Positions 1 to 8,848 are shown, counted from the stretch's first letter. The stretch is 64,000 nt of DNA from Sphingomonas koreensis (GCF_002797435.1 NZ_PGEN01000001.1:2044501-2108500); one strand, 5' to 3'. The notes: generated by a model not told the origin, from the sequence alone. Program-made: numbers and translations.

Positions 1-378
1 GACGCACCGCCGGAGGGCGCCACGGTCCTCCCCCGCGCCACCCCGGGGGCCGCGCTTGAGTTCGGCTTCCGGCCCTTCGGCGCCCAGGCGGTGCGGATCG
101 ACCTCGCCGAACGGATCGCGCACGCCGCGCACGAGGCGCGAAAGGGCCGCGCGCCCTTCACGCCTGATCCGGCGCTCGCGACTTCGATCGGCCTTGGGCC
201 CGACACGCTCGCCCGGCTGATGGCGCAGATCGGGTTCCAGAGCGTGCGCACGCCCAGGGGCGAACCGCAGCGCTGGGTGTGGAAGGGGCTGACCCCGCTC
301 GCAAAGCCAAAAGCGCCGCCGCGCGACACGTCGATGGGCCGGGCCTTCGCCGCGCTCGCGGAGCTGGTCGATGAGTGA
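1..378 (+). CDS. C-terminal fragment of a helicase-associated protein (5' end outside window)
   Basis: The reading frame is already open at base 1 and ends at the TGA at 376-378, so only about 125 C-terminal residues are visible and the true start lies upstream. The fragment has no helicase motif of its own. The call rests on context: in alphaproteobacteria a SUV3/MgpS-like helicase often precedes an S4-domain protein, a 7Fe ferredoxin and CarD, which is the order here. The visible part ends in a basic, proline-rich tail. Its stop overlaps the next start by 8 bases, so the two genes are probably translationally coupled. The coding call is firm; the product is inferred from synteny. Confidence 0.6.
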   Translation, partial: DAPPEGATVLPRATPGAALEFGFRPFGAQAVRIDLAERIAHAAHEARKGRAPFTPDPALATSIGLGPDTLARLMAQIGFQSVRTPRGEPQRWVWKGLTPLAKPKAPPRDTSMGRAFAALAELVDE

Positions 379-670
379 CGGCACGATGCGGCTCGACCGC
401 TTCCTGTGGTTCGCGCGGCTGGTGAAGACACGCAATGCCGCGCAGGACATGGCCGAAACCGGAACGCTGCGGCTGGACGGGCGGCGGATCGAACGATCGT
501 CGGCGCAGGTCCGTATCGGCTCGATCATCGCCTTTCCGCTGCGCGGCCGGGTGCGGGTACTGCGCGTCGAAGCGCTGCCGCGTCGCCGGGGTCCGGCGCC
601 CGAAGCCGCCGCACTCTATCAGGAATTGCTTCCGGGACCGGCTGCACCCGCGGAAAAGCCTGAAAATTGA
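371..670 (+). CDS. S4-domain RNA-binding protein (Hsp15/HslR-like)
   Basis: A 99-residue protein. Residues 6-65 match the S4 RNA-binding fold: MRLDRFLWFARLVKTR, then the turn TGTLRLDGRRIE, then a strand ending in R-V-R-V-L-R-V. The family includes Hsp15, which binds nascent-chain-blocked 50S subunits. The C-terminal third is basic and proline/alanine-rich, as in alphaproteobacterial members. The ATG at 371 overlaps the upstream helicase stop by 8 bases. A role in ribosome rescue or RNA binding is inferred from the family; nothing local specifies the substrate. Confidence 0.85.
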   Translation: MSDGTMRLDRFLWFARLVKTRNAAQDMAETGTLRLDGRRIERSSAQVRIGSIIAFPLRGRVRVLRVEALPRRRGPAPEAAALYQELLPGPAAPAEKPEN

Positions 671-773
671 GAATGTATCGCAGAAAGCGTCTCTTGATTG
701 ACGCGCCCCGAACGCGGGCATAGCAGGAACAGGTTCACCGCCCGCCAGGGCGCTCTAGGGGCCTGAGACCGCC

Positions 774-1115
774 ATGACCTATGTCGTCACCGATGCCTGC
801 ATCCGCTGCAAGTATATGGACTGCGTCGAGGTGTGTCCGGTCGACTGTTTCTACGAGGGCGAGAACATGCTCGTCATCAACCCCAACGAATGCATCGACT
901 GCGGCGTGTGCGAGCCCGAATGCCCGGCCGAAGCGATCCTGCCCGATACCGAGAGCGGCCTCGAACAGTGGCTCGAGCTCAACAACACCTTCTCCGCGCA
1001 ATGGCCCAACGTCACGCGCAACGCCGGCCAGACCCCGGCCGATGCGGACGAGTTCAAGGGCAAAGAGGGCAAGTACGACGCCTATTTCTCGCCGGAGCCC
1101 GGCGCCGGCGACTGA
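774..1115 (+). CDS. fdxA: Ferredoxin FdxA, 7Fe type ([3Fe-4S][4Fe-4S])
   Basis: A 113-residue soluble electron carrier. The N-terminal half holds two cysteine clusters: [14 protein letters not shown] near residues 9-22, and [12 protein letters not shown] near residues 40-51. The spacing of the first cluster, followed by the single CP, is typical of 7Fe ferredoxins. The acidic C-terminal extension (residues 60-113) is standard for the FdxA family. The start is the ATG at 774, the natural N-terminus [10 protein letters not shown]. It sits between the S4 gene and carD, a conserved alphaproteobacterial neighbourhood. The redox partner is not evident here. Confidence 0.93.
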   Translation: MTYVVTDACIRCKYMDCVEVCPVDCFYEGENMLVINPNECIDCGVCEPECPAEAILPDTESGLEQWLELNNTFSAQWPNVTRNAGQTPADADEFKGKEGKYDAYFSPEPGAGD

Positions 1116-1149
1116 GGTCTCGCCGTTTGAGCCGGCCTGACGACCGGCT

Positions 1150-1175
1150 GCGGCACCGGCCCGCTCCCCCACCCA
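1150..1175. repeat. Single arm of dispersed repeat family A
   Basis: This 26-bp stretch (gcggcaccggcccgctcccc and onward) matches the left arm of the paired inverted repeats at 24360, 45953, 48407 and 55069, but no right arm follows. It looks like a half or decayed copy. It lies in the 270-bp fdxA-carD gap, whose AT-richer part (about 1216-1245) probably carries the carD promoter; I could not assign -35/-10 boxes with confidence. Confidence 0.7.
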
Positions 1176-1385
1176 TTGCCGCGCCGCAGCATCCCGAAAT
1201 CCGCGGATTCCGGGGTGGTAATTTTATTTCATCTGTGTTAAACAGCGCGCCGGACGCGAGGAATCGCGTTTCGGTACTGGAGACCGTTGTTGATTTGCCC
1301 CGACTGCCGCCTTCACCCCGGTAACCGCACCGGGCGATGCGCGCAATCCCAAAGGGGCCACGTTGATTAGAAAGGCTTCCCACAC

Positions 1386-1919
1386 ATGGCTGCCAAGGCG
1401 CTGTCCTTCGATGTCGGCGATTATGTCGTTTACCCCAAGCACGGTGTTGGCCGTGTGATCGAACTCCAGAAATCGGAAATCGCGGGGATGCAGCTCGAGC
1501 TGTACGTGCTCCGCTTCGAAAAAGAAAAGATGACGCTTCGCGTTCCGACCAACAAGGCCGAGAGCGTCGGCATGCGCAAGCTGTCGAGCGACAAGACGCT
1601 CAAGGAAGCGCTCGACACGCTCAAGGGCAAGCCCAAGGTCAAGCGCACCATGTGGTCGCGCCGCGCGCAGGAATATGAAGCGAAGATCAACTCGGGCGAC
1701 CTCGTGTCGATCGCCGAAGTGGTCCGCGACCTGTTCCGCGCCGACGACCAGCCCGAGCAGAGCTATTCGGAGCGCCAGATCTTCGAAGCCGCCGCGTCGC
1801 GCCTCGCCCGCGAGCTCGCCGCGATGGAACAGATCGACGAGAAGGCCGCGCTCGAGAAGCTGCTCGACATCCTGCGCGCCGCCGCAGCGATCTACAACAA
1901 GGACAAGGCGCCTGCATAA
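1386..1919 (+). CDS. carD: CarD family transcriptional regulator
   Basis: A 177-residue protein. The N-terminal CarD/CdnL/TRCF RNA-polymerase-interacting domain spans about residues 8-70 and includes VGDYVVYPKHGVGRVIEL and a basic segment running into LRVPTNKAESVGMRKL. The rest is the helical DNA-binding domain of CarD/CdnL proteins, which bind the RNAP beta subunit and stabilise open complexes at housekeeping promoters. The start ATG at 1386 gives the usual MAAKALSFDVGDYVVYP N-terminus. The gene ends just before a strong hairpin terminator at 1941, so it is probably monocistronic. Confidence 0.95.
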   Translation: MAAKALSFDVGDYVVYPKHGVGRVIELQKSEIAGMQLELYVLRFEKEKMTLRVPTNKAESVGMRKLSSDKTLKEALDTLKGKPKVKRTMWSRRAQEYEAKINSGDLVSIAEVVRDLFRADDQPEQSYSERQIFEAAASRLARELAAMEQIDEKAALEKLLDILRAAAAIYNKDKAPA

Positions 1920-1940
1920 GGCTTGCTGAGTCGAACCGGG

Positions 1941-1970
1941 AAGGGCGGCCGGCAACGGCCGCCCTTTTCG
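1941..1970 (+). terminator. Rho-independent terminator of carD
   Basis: A ten-bp perfect GC-rich stem (aagggcggcc pairing with ggccgccctt, six-base loop) is followed by ttcgttt. It starts 21 bases after the carD stop. Confidence 0.85.
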
Positions 1971-2027
1971 TTTGCGCCGCCGATCCGGCGAGTGTATTAT
2001 CATGACAACACACACAGGAGAGTCGCG

Positions 2028-2753
2028 ATGAAGCTCGCCCTTGCCATTACTGCCGCCGCCCTCCCGCTGGCCGCCTGCAACTTCGCCAACGGGATGAGCG
2101 GAGACGTCGTCAAGCCGAGCGGGTCGGGCACCACCCGCAGCTTCGACGTTTCCGGATTCACCGAAGTGTCCCTGCGCGGCGCCGACAATGTCGAGGTCAG
2201 GAACGGCCCCGCCTTCAAGGTGACGGCGGAGGGCGACAGCGCGCTGCTCGACCAGCTCGAAATCCGCAAGGACGGCGACACGCTGCGCATCGGCCGCAAG
2301 GACGGCGATTGGAAATGGGGTGGCGGCCAGGGCGCGAAGATCGTCGTGACGCTTCCCAAATTGCTCAGCGCCAGCGTCGCCGGATCGGGCGACATGACCG
2401 TCGATCGCGCCGAGGGCAATTTCGATGCCTCGATCGCCGGATCGGGCAATCTCAGCATCGCGCAGTTCGCGGGCGGCAAGGCCGATCTGTCGATCGCAGG
2501 ATCGGGCGACCTGCGGATCGCCGCCGGCCAGGCAAGCGAGATCGACGCCTCGATCGCCGGTTCGGGCGATATCGATGCAGCCGGTCTCAAGGCGGCGCGC
2601 GGCGATATCTCGATCGCGGGGTCGGGCAACCTTCGCGCTCAGGTGACCGGCGAAGCGGACATCTCGATCGTCGGATCGGGCGATGTCGAGCTGACCGGCG
2701 GCGCCAAATGCTCGATCAGCAAAATGGGCTCGGGCGAAGCGCGCTGCAGCTGA
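2028..2753 (+). CDS. GIN-domain (DUF2807) lipoprotein with SIAGSG repeats
   Basis: A 241-residue putative outer-membrane or periplasmic lipoprotein. The start ATG at 2028 has an AGGAGAG ribosome site seven bases upstream and gives the leader MKLALAITAAALPLAAC with a lipobox cysteine at residue 17; the open frame further upstream is not needed. Residues 35-235 form a DUF2807 putative auto-transporter adhesin head region: about seven degenerate repeats of roughly 16-20 residues centred on S-I-A-G-S-G-[DN]-L, a pattern that suggests a right-handed beta-helix. The next gene encodes a second, more divergent member. The function of the family is unknown; the envelope location is inferred from the leader. 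Confidence 0.85.
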   Translation: MKLALAITAAALPLAACNFANGMSGDVVKPSGSGTTRSFDVSGFTEVSLRGADNVEVRNGPAFKVTAEGDSALLDQLEIRKDGDTLRIGRKDGDWKWGGGQGAKIVVTLPKLLSASVAGSGDMTVDRAEGNFDASIAGSGNLSIAQFAGGKADLSIAGSGDLRIAAGQASEIDASIAGSGDIDAAGLKAARGDISIAGSGNLRAQVTGEADISIVGSGDVELTGGAKCSISKMGSGEARCS

Positions 2754-2903
2754 ACGGGGGTAGCCGAGGCGGTGCCGGCTCGCGGAGCAGCCCAAGGCTC
2801 CGGGGATGCGCAGCATCGTTGGAAAGGCTGCAGAGGGCGTTACCCTCTTCTCGTCAAACCGCGCCGCTTGCGCATCGCGGTGGATTGATGCGATCCACCG
2901 GCG

Positions 2904-3605
2904 ATGCGCATCGCCTTGCTGATCCCGTTCGCCCTTCTTGCCGCGGGGTTCGCGCCGGCCGCTGAAGAGCGCCGTGTCATGCTCACCGGCTTCGACCGGA
3001 TCCGCATCGACGGACCGTTCGAGGTGCGCGTGGCTGCGGGATCGCCCGCCGCGACCGTGACCGGCGATCGCCGGGCGATCGAACGGGTCAATGTCCGCAG
3101 CGAAGGCGGCGTCCTGGTGATCAGCGCCAGCATCGCGACGCGGGACGGCTGGCGCGACAAGGAAGGGCAGGCCCGGGTCAGCGTCACCGTGCCCAGGCTG
3201 CGTGCCGCGAACGTCAATGGCGGCGGCAGGCTGGAGATTGCGGACATCACCGGCCAGCGGGTCGATCTCGGCGTCAACGGCGCCGGATCGCTGACCATAG
3301 CCCGCCTCGCCGCCGATCAGCTCGTCACGACATTGACCGGCACCGGGATCGTCCGCCTGAACGGCGGAACCGCCCGCAACGCGCGATTCACCTCCTATGG
3401 CGCGGGATCGATCGAGGCTTCCGCCCTTACCGTCAACGATCTGACCGTACATGCACAAAGCGCGGGCGACAGCCGTTTCACCGCACGGTTCACCGCCGTC
3501 ATATCGGCGCTTGGCACCGGATCGACGCGGGTCGAAGGCAATGCCGCGTGCCGCATCGCCGGCCCGGGACCGGCAAGCTGCGCGGGCAAGACCGAGGGGC
3601 GCTAG
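2904..3605 (+). CDS. Secreted GIN-domain (DUF2807) protein
   Basis: A 233-residue protein with a cleavable-looking signal peptide, MRIALLIPFALLAAGFAPAA, and no lipobox. The DUF2807 pattern is clear: LTGFDRIRIDGPFEVRVAAG near the N-terminus, then beta-rich repeats with NGGGRLEIADI, NGAGSLTIARL, TGTGIVRLNGG and YGAGSIEASAL. It follows the related lipoprotein gene with a 150-bp gap, so the pair probably arose by duplication, though the repeats have diverged (NGAGS in place of SIAGSG). Two cysteines near the C-terminus (residues 217 and 227) could form a disulfide. Function unknown. Confidence 0.8.
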   Translation: MRIALLIPFALLAAGFAPAAEERRVMLTGFDRIRIDGPFEVRVAAGSPAATVTGDRRAIERVNVRSEGGVLVISASIATRDGWRDKEGQARVSVTVPRLRAANVNGGGRLEIADITGQRVDLGVNGAGSLTIARLAADQLVTTLTGTGIVRLNGGTARNARFTSYGAGSIEASALTVNDLTVHAQSAGDSRFTARFTAVISALGTGSTRVEGNAACRIAGPGPASCAGKTEGR

Positions 3606-3608
3606 ACC

Positions 3609-4271
3609 CTAGGCCGCCAGGGGGAAGCGCAGCAGCCGGTCGTCGAGCGGAACCAGCGCCTCCGCGCCGCGCCCCACGGCACGGATGATTTCGGGATGCT
3701 GCGCGTCGAGCCCGCCGGTGAGCGCGCCGAATGCGGGCAGGATCAGCTTGGCCGGGGTCGCGACGAAGCAGCGCCGGGCGACATGCCGGCCGCGCAGCCG
3801 CACGCGCAGCTTGGGATGGAAATGCCCCGACAGTTCGGGCCGCGTCTCGCCCGGCTCGGCCTCATGCCGCAGCAGCAGCCCGTCGACCTCTGCCTCCTCG
3901 ACGATCTCGCCACCGATATCGCCGGAAAGCGCCGCATCGTGATTGCCGGTGATCCACACCCAGCGCAACGCCGCCGTCAGGGCCGCCAGCGCAGCGCGCG
4001 CGCCATCGGGCAGCCGGTCGCACCCGTCCGCATCGTGGAAGCTGTCGCCCAGACACCACAGCTCCCGCGGCTGCGTCCGCTCGGCCAGCGCCGTCAGCGC
4101 CGTCAGCGTGGCCAGCGAGTCATAGGGCGGCAGCATCTGTCCGCCCGCGGCAAACCAGCTCGCTTTCTCGAAATGCAGATCGGCGACGATCAACGCCTGC
4201 CGCGCAGGCCAGTAGATCGCGCCCTCGGGGAGCGCACACAAGGCATGATCGGCGAACGAAAAGGGAACCAT
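3609..4271 (-). CDS. pdeM: PdeM-type metallophosphoesterase, ligase-associated DNA repair endonuclease
   Basis: A 220-residue calcineurin-like phosphoesterase. Metal-binding motifs are visible in order: D-L-H (31-33), G-D-S-F-H-D (75-80), G-N-H-D (109-112) and G-H-F-H-P-K (149-154). This compact form matches the 'ligase-associated DNA damage response endonuclease PdeM', normally found with an Lhr-like helicase, an MBL-fold exonuclease and an ATP-dependent DNA ligase. The helicase is present two genes upstream at 5330-7738; the ligase and exonuclease are not in this window. The ATG at 4271 was preferred to the longer frame from 4403 because the added residues would overlap the upstream gene and look unlike the family. 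Confidence 0.85.
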   Translation of the reverse strand: MVPFSFADHALCALPEGAIYWPARQALIVADLHFEKASWFAAGGQMLPPYDSLATLTALTALAERTQPRELWCLGDSFHDADGCDRLPDGARAALAALTAALRWVWITGNHDAALSGDIGGEIVEEAEVDGLLLRHEAEPGETRPELSGHFHPKLRVRLRGRHVARRCFVATPAKLILPAFGALTGGLDAQHPEIIRAVGRGAEALVPLDDRLLRFPLAA

Positions 4272-4302
4272 GACCCTGCTATCGCCGCACCGCGCGGCCA
4301 GG

Positions 4303-5253
4303 TCAATCGAGCCGCGTTCCCGTTCTGCCAGCGCGCGGCAGCAGGAACCGGACCTTGCGGTCGGGGAAATCGATCTCGACCCGGCGGAATCCGCGCAGCG
4401 CATCCATGCCCAGCATCATCGCCGGCCGATCCGCAAGGTCGAACCGCGCGAACGGCGGAACATCGGCGAACGCCACCGGCAGCTCGCTCAGGACGATGCC
4501 GCCCAGCTCGACGCGATGCGCGATATGATAGTTGGCGGTCAGCGTCTCCCCGGTGACGCTCGTCATCGTGATCGGCCCCTTCATCCGGATGCGGCGCAGC
4601 TTCCGCTGCAACGCCAGATTGCCCATGCTGATCTGCGATCCGGTATCCAGCACGACCGTTACCTTGGTCCCCTCGAACCACGCTTCGGTGACGATGAGCT
4701 GCCCCATCCGGCTCTTGGCGGTGATGACGATCTCGTCGCTGAAGGCCGGGCGCGGAGTGAACTTTCCGCCTGCACGGCGCGACGGGCGCACCGTCATCAA
4801 TTCCTTGTCGAAATCGATCGACACCATGTGCGTTCGCAGCTGCTGGATCCCGAGCAGGCCGTGAGCGCCCATATGCACCGCCTCGAGCGCCGGCGCGTTG
4901 AAGGCCTGCGTGTCGCGCACCGGGCCCATGGTGAGCGAGGGCACGACCACCGTCGGCACTTTGGCGCTCCCCGTCATCGTCGTCAGCGTGACCTGCGGCC
5001 CGGCCGCAAGCTTCAGGGCGCCTGCATATTGGCGCGAGATAACCGAGCGCTCGGCTCCGGTATCGATGATGAAGGGTTGCGGCTTGCTGCCGTTGATCGA
5101 CACCGGCACGGTCATGCGATTGGCGATCGCGCCCAGCGCCAGCGTGCCGCTCGCATCGTCCGCGGCCGGAACGGCGGGCACAGGCGTCTCCTGTGTCGCC
5201 GCAGGGGCCGCAGCGAATGCGATCAGCAAGGGCGTCAACAGGCGGAGCTGCAT
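4303..5253 (-). CDS. Periplasmic retropepsin-like aspartic protease with two domains
   Basis: A 316-residue protein with an N-terminal signal peptide (MQLRLLTPLLIAFAAAPAATQ). Two retropepsin-like halves each carry the catalytic signature: F-I-I-D-T-G-A-E near residue 64 and V-V-L-D-T-G-S-Q near residue 200. Retroviral-type proteases act as homodimers, each subunit giving one D-T-G; a tandem protein could form both halves of an active site intramolecularly, or one half could be structural. It lies between pdeM and the Lhr-like helicase on the same strand with short gaps (31 and 76 bp), although a secreted protease has no obvious place in DNA repair. Its substrate is unknown. Confidence 0.8.
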   Translation of the reverse strand: MQLRLLTPLLIAFAAAPAATQETPVPAVPAADDASGTLALGAIANRMTVPVSINGSKPQPFIIDTGAERSVISRQYAGALKLAAGPQVTLTTMTGSAKVPTVVVPSLTMGPVRDTQAFNAPALEAVHMGAHGLLGIQQLRTHMVSIDFDKELMTVRPSRRAGGKFTPRPAFSDEIVITAKSRMGQLIVTEAWFEGTKVTVVLDTGSQISMGNLALQRKLRRIRMKGPITMTSVTGETLTANYHIAHRVELGGIVLSELPVAFADVPPFARFDLADRPAMMLGMDALRGFRRVEIDFPDRKVRFLLPRAGRTGTRLD

Positions 5254-5329
5254 AACCTGCGCACGATACGCCTCTTCATGCTGCGCAGCAAATGCCGTTG
5301 GTCGAAAGATCGCAGCGCTTCGGCAGCCG

Positions 5330-7738
5330 CTAGTCGATCCGCATCGCCTCTGCCGCCAGTGCTTCGGCTTCGATCAGCATCGCATCCTCTGCAGCACCCT
5401 GTGCTACGGTCTCGCGTCCGATCATGATGAGTACCGGCACCGCCATCGGGCTGACGCGATCGAGATCGACATGCTCGATCCGATCCACCGCGGTGTCGAG
5501 CAGGCGCGCCAGCCGCCCGATATCGGTCATCCGCGCGCGCGCATCGGCCCAGGCCGCACGCAGCAACAGATGATCCGGCTCGTACTTGCGCAGCACGTCG
5601 TAGATCAGGTCGGTGGAGAAGGTGACCTGGCGGCCGGTCTTCTTCTTCCCCGGCTGCTGGCGTTCGACCAGCCCGCCGATGATCGCCACCTCGCGGAAGG
5701 CGCGCTTGAGCAGCGCTGAGCCCTGCACCCATTCGACGAACTCATGCTCGAGGATGTCCGGCGAGAAGAGCGGCGCGGGATCCTCGATCTTCTCCAGCCC
5801 ATAGACCGCCAGCGCATAATCGTTGGCGACGAACCCGACCGGCTTCAGGCCCAGCGCCTCCATCCGCCGCGTCACCAGCATGCCGAGCGACTGGTGCGCG
5901 TTCCATCCCTCGAAGCAATAGGCGACCATATGGTGCCGCCCGTCGTGCGGAAAGGTCTCGACCAGCAGCTTGCCGGGCGCGGGCAGCCGCGAGCGATGAG
6001 CCTGCACCTCCAGCCATTCGCGGACATCCGCCGGAAAGCGTGACCAGGTCTCCGGCTCGGCGAAGAAGCGCCGAACCCGTGCCGCGAGCGTCGAGGTGAT
6101 CGCGAGGCGCGCGCCCATATAGGACACGAACCGCGCAGTCTTCGTGGTCGCGCGCACGATGATGTCGGTCACCTCGACCCGCTCGACCTCCAGCGCGAGT
6201 CCCGCAAAGAAGAAACGGTCGCCCGGCGAGAGCGATGCGCCGAACGCCTCCTCCACCCGGCCCAGCCGCCGCCCGTTCCTGAAGCGCACCTCCAGCATCG
6301 GCGCCTCGACGATGATCCCCGCGTTCAGCCGATGCTGCGCAACAAAGGCGGGTTTGGTCACCCGCCACAGCCCGTCCTTGTCCCGCGTCAGCCGCTTGAA
6401 CCGGTCATAGGCGCGCAGCGCATACCCACCATCGGCGATGAAGTTCAGCACCGCTTCGAACACATCCTCGCTCAGCGCCGAATAGGGCAAGGCACCCTGT
6501 ATTTCGCGCAGCAACTCCGCAGCATCGAACGGCGCCGCGCAGGCCAGCCCCATCACATGCTGCGCCAGCACGTCGAGCGCGCCGGGCCGGAAGATGTCGG
6601 GGTCCAGCTCACCCGCCTCCACCGCGTCCAGCGCCGCGCGCGCCTCCAGATACTCGAAGCGGTTGCCGGGTACGAGCACGGCCTCGCTCGGCTCGTCCAG
6701 CCGGTGGTTGGCGCGCCCGATCCGCTGCAACAGGCGCGAGCTGCCCTTGGGCGCTCCCATCTGGATCACGCAATCGACATCGCCCCAGTCGACGCCGAGG
6801 TCGAGGCTCGCAGTCGCGACCAGCGCGCGCAGCCGGCCCTCGGCCATCGCCTGCTCGGCGCGCTGCCGCGCCTCCAGGCTCAGGCTTCCGTGATGCACGC
6901 CGATCGGCAGCTTGAGCTCGTTTACCTTCCACAGATTCTGGAACACCAGCTCGGCCAGGCTGCGGGTGTTGCAGAAGACGATCGTCGTCTTGTGCGTTTC
7001 GATCTCCGCCATCACCTGCGGGATCGCATAGAGGCCCGAATGACCCGACCAGGGCACCCGCCCTTCGGGCAGCAGAATCGCGATGTCGGGCTCGGCGCCG
7101 CTCTCCCCCGTCACCAGCTCGACCGCGTCGATCTCGCCATGCGGGGCCAGCCAGGCGCGGTAGCCGTCGGGATCGGCCACCGTCGCCGACAGCGCGACGC
7201 GCCGCATCCCCGGCGCCAGCGTCTGCAGCCGCGCCAATGCGAGCGCCAGCAGGTCGCCGCGCTTGCCGGTGGCAAAGGCATGGACCTCGTCCACCACCAC
7301 CGTCCTGAGGCCCGCGAACATCAGGAAGCTGTCCTCATAGGACAAGAGCAGGCTGAGCGACTCCGGGGTGGTCAGCAGGATCTGCGGGGGCCGCGCGCGC
7401 TGGCGGACCTTCTTCTCGTGCGACGTGTCGCCGGTGCGCGTCTCGACCCGGATGTCGAGGCCCATCTCCTCGATCGGGGTCAGCAAATTGCGCTGCACGT
7501 CCACCGCCAGCGCCTTGAGCGGCGAGATATAGAGCGTGTGCAGCCCCTCGCCCGGTTGCTCGATCAGCTCGGTCAGCGTCGGCAGGAACCCGGCCAGCGT
7601 CTTGCCCGCCCCGGTCGCCGCGACCAGCAGCGCGTGGCGTCCCGCCCGCCCGGCGGCGAGCATGTCGAGCTGGTGCCGCCGCGGCGTCCAGCCGCGCGAC
7701 GCGAACCAGTGCTCAAGGACGGGGGGAAGGTCGCTCAT
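5330..7738 (-). CDS. Ligase-associated DEXH-box DNA helicase (Lhr-core family)
   Basis: An 802-residue superfamily 2 helicase. Visible motifs: Q-type region RHQLD (21-25), Walker A ATGAGKT (41-47), DEXH box V-V-D-E-V-H-A-F near residue 150, motif III L-S-A-T-V, then the C-terminal helicase half with T-A-S-L-D-L-G-V-D-W-G and Q-R-I-G-R-A-N. A winged-helix and Lhr-specific C-terminal region follows. The length (about 800) fits the 'ligase-associated DNA damage response DEXH box helicase' rather than the 1,400-residue full Lhr. It is a 3'-5' ssDNA translocase in characterised relatives. pdeM lies downstream on the same strand, supporting a repair module. Confidence 0.93.
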   Translation of the reverse strand: MSDLPPVLEHWFASRGWTPRRHQLDMLAAGRAGRHALLVAATGAGKTLAGFLPTLTELIEQPGEGLHTLYISPLKALAVDVQRNLLTPIEEMGLDIRVETRTGDTSHEKKVRQRARPPQILLTTPESLSLLLSYEDSFLMFAGLRTVVVDEVHAFATGKRGDLLALALARLQTLAPGMRRVALSATVADPDGYRAWLAPHGEIDAVELVTGESGAEPDIAILLPEGRVPWSGHSGLYAIPQVMAEIETHKTTIVFCNTRSLAELVFQNLWKVNELKLPIGVHHGSLSLEARQRAEQAMAEGRLRALVATASLDLGVDWGDVDCVIQMGAPKGSSRLLQRIGRANHRLDEPSEAVLVPGNRFEYLEARAALDAVEAGELDPDIFRPGALDVLAQHVMGLACAAPFDAAELLREIQGALPYSALSEDVFEAVLNFIADGGYALRAYDRFKRLTRDKDGLWRVTKPAFVAQHRLNAGIIVEAPMLEVRFRNGRRLGRVEEAFGASLSPGDRFFFAGLALEVERVEVTDIIVRATTKTARFVSYMGARLAITSTLAARVRRFFAEPETWSRFPADVREWLEVQAHRSRLPAPGKLLVETFPHDGRHHMVAYCFEGWNAHQSLGMLVTRRMEALGLKPVGFVANDYALAVYGLEKIEDPAPLFSPDILEHEFVEWVQGSALLKRAFREVAIIGGLVERQQPGKKKTGRQVTFSTDLIYDVLRKYEPDHLLLRAAWADARARMTDIGRLARLLDTAVDRIEHVDLDRVSPMAVPVLIMIGRETVAQGAAEDAMLIEAEALAAEAMRID

Positions 7739-7801
7739 GCGCTTGCCATATAGCCATCCCCCCTACGCGCTCGCTACCGATTGCGCTAAGCCCCCCCGGC
7801 A

Positions 7802-8131
7802 ATGACCCTCTTCGCCTATGTCCTCGCCGCGCTGGCCGAGATTGCCGGCTGCTTCGCCTTCTGGGCATGGCTGCGGCTCGGCAAGTCGCCTTGGTGGCTG
7901 GTCCCCGGCATCGCCGCGCTGATCGTCTTCGCCTGGGCGCTGACCTGGATCGAGACCAGCCATGCCGGCCGCGCCTATGCCGCCTATGGCGGGATCTACA
8001 TCACCGCCGCGATTCTCTGGCTCTGGGCGGTCGAGGGCGCCCGCCCCGACCGCTGGGACGTGATCGGCGGCGCAGTCGCGCTCGCCGGCACCGCGATCAT
8101 CCTGTTCGGCCCGAGGAGCGCCAGTGCCTGA
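7802..8131 (+). CDS. YnfA/UPF0060 family small membrane protein
   Basis: A 109-residue integral membrane protein with four predicted helices. Family landmarks include the opening [22 protein letters not shown], the charged turn LGKSPWW, the motif [12 protein letters not shown] and the closing segment [23 protein letters not shown]. The family resembles small multidrug resistance transporters in size and topology, but its substrate is not established. Its stop overlaps the next gene's ATG by 8 bases, so the sirtuin gene is probably translated from the same message. Confidence 0.92.
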   Translation: MTLFAYVLAALAEIAGCFAFWAWLRLGKSPWWLVPGIAALIVFAWALTWIETSHAGRAYAAYGGIYITAAILWLWAVEGARPDRWDVIGGAVALAGTAIILFGPRSASA

Positions 8132-8840
8132 CATCCGCAACATCGTCATCCTCACCGGCGCGGGCGTCTCGGCCGAGAGCGGCGTCGCCACTTTTCGCGG
8201 TCCCGGCGGGCTTTGGGAAGGGCACCGCGTCGAGGATGTCTGCACGCCGCAGGCGCTCGCGCACGATCCGGTGCTGGTCCACCGCTTCTACGACGAACGC
8301 CGCGCCAAGCTCGCCACCGTCGCGCCCAATGCCGCGCACCACGCACTTGCCCGGCTCGATGCGCAATGGCCGGGCGAATTGCTGCTCGTCACCCAGAATG
8401 TCGACGATCTGCACGAACGGGCGGGTTCCAAGCGGCTGATCCATATGCATGGCGAGCTCAACGCCGCGCTCTGCGCCGAGTGCGATGCGCGCAAGCCATG
8501 GACCGACACGCTTCCGCCCCGCACGCGATGCGCGACGTGCGGCGCACCGTCGCTGCGCCCCGACATCGTCTTCTTCGGCGAGATGCCCTATCACATGGAC
8601 GCGATCGACGCCGCCATTGCCCGCGCCGACCTGTTCGTGTCGATCGGCACTTCGGGCGCGGTCTATCCCGCCGCCGGTTTCGTCCGCACCGCGCGCTACC
8701 ACGGCGCCGACACGCTCGAGCTCAACCTCGACCGCTCCGAAGGAAGTGCGTGGTTCGGCGAGAGCCGCCTCGGCCCCGCCGGTACGCTCGTCCCCGAATG
8801 GGTGGATTCGCTGCTCGGTCAGAGCGGCGCGGTATCTTGA
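8124..8840 (+). CDS. cobB: NAD-dependent protein deacylase (sirtuin, Sir2/CobB)
   Basis: A 238-residue class III sirtuin. It has the NAD-binding motif [10 protein letters not shown] at 11-20, [12 protein letters not shown] near residue 91, the catalytic histidine in M-H-G-E-L near residue 108, and a zinc module with two C-x-x-C pairs (C-A-E-C and C-A-T-C). It removes acyl groups from lysines using NAD+. Overlap with ynfA suggests coupling, though no functional link is known. A family B paired repeat follows immediately. Confidence 0.93.
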   Translation: MPDIRNIVILTGAGVSAESGVATFRGPGGLWEGHRVEDVCTPQALAHDPVLVHRFYDERRAKLATVAPNAAHHALARLDAQWPGELLLVTQNVDDLHERAGSKRLIHMHGELNAALCAECDARKPWTDTLPPRTRCATCGAPSLRPDIVFFGEMPYHMDAIDAAIARADLFVSIGTSGAVYPAAGFVRTARYHGADTLELNLDRSEGSAWFGESRLGPAGTLVPEWVDSLLGQSGAVS

Positions 8841-8848
8841 TCGGGTTC

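Noticed and set aside
1224..3458. 744-residue minus-strand open frame
   Set aside because: Antisense to carD and the two GIN-domain genes, with low-complexity charged sequence; a high-GC shadow.
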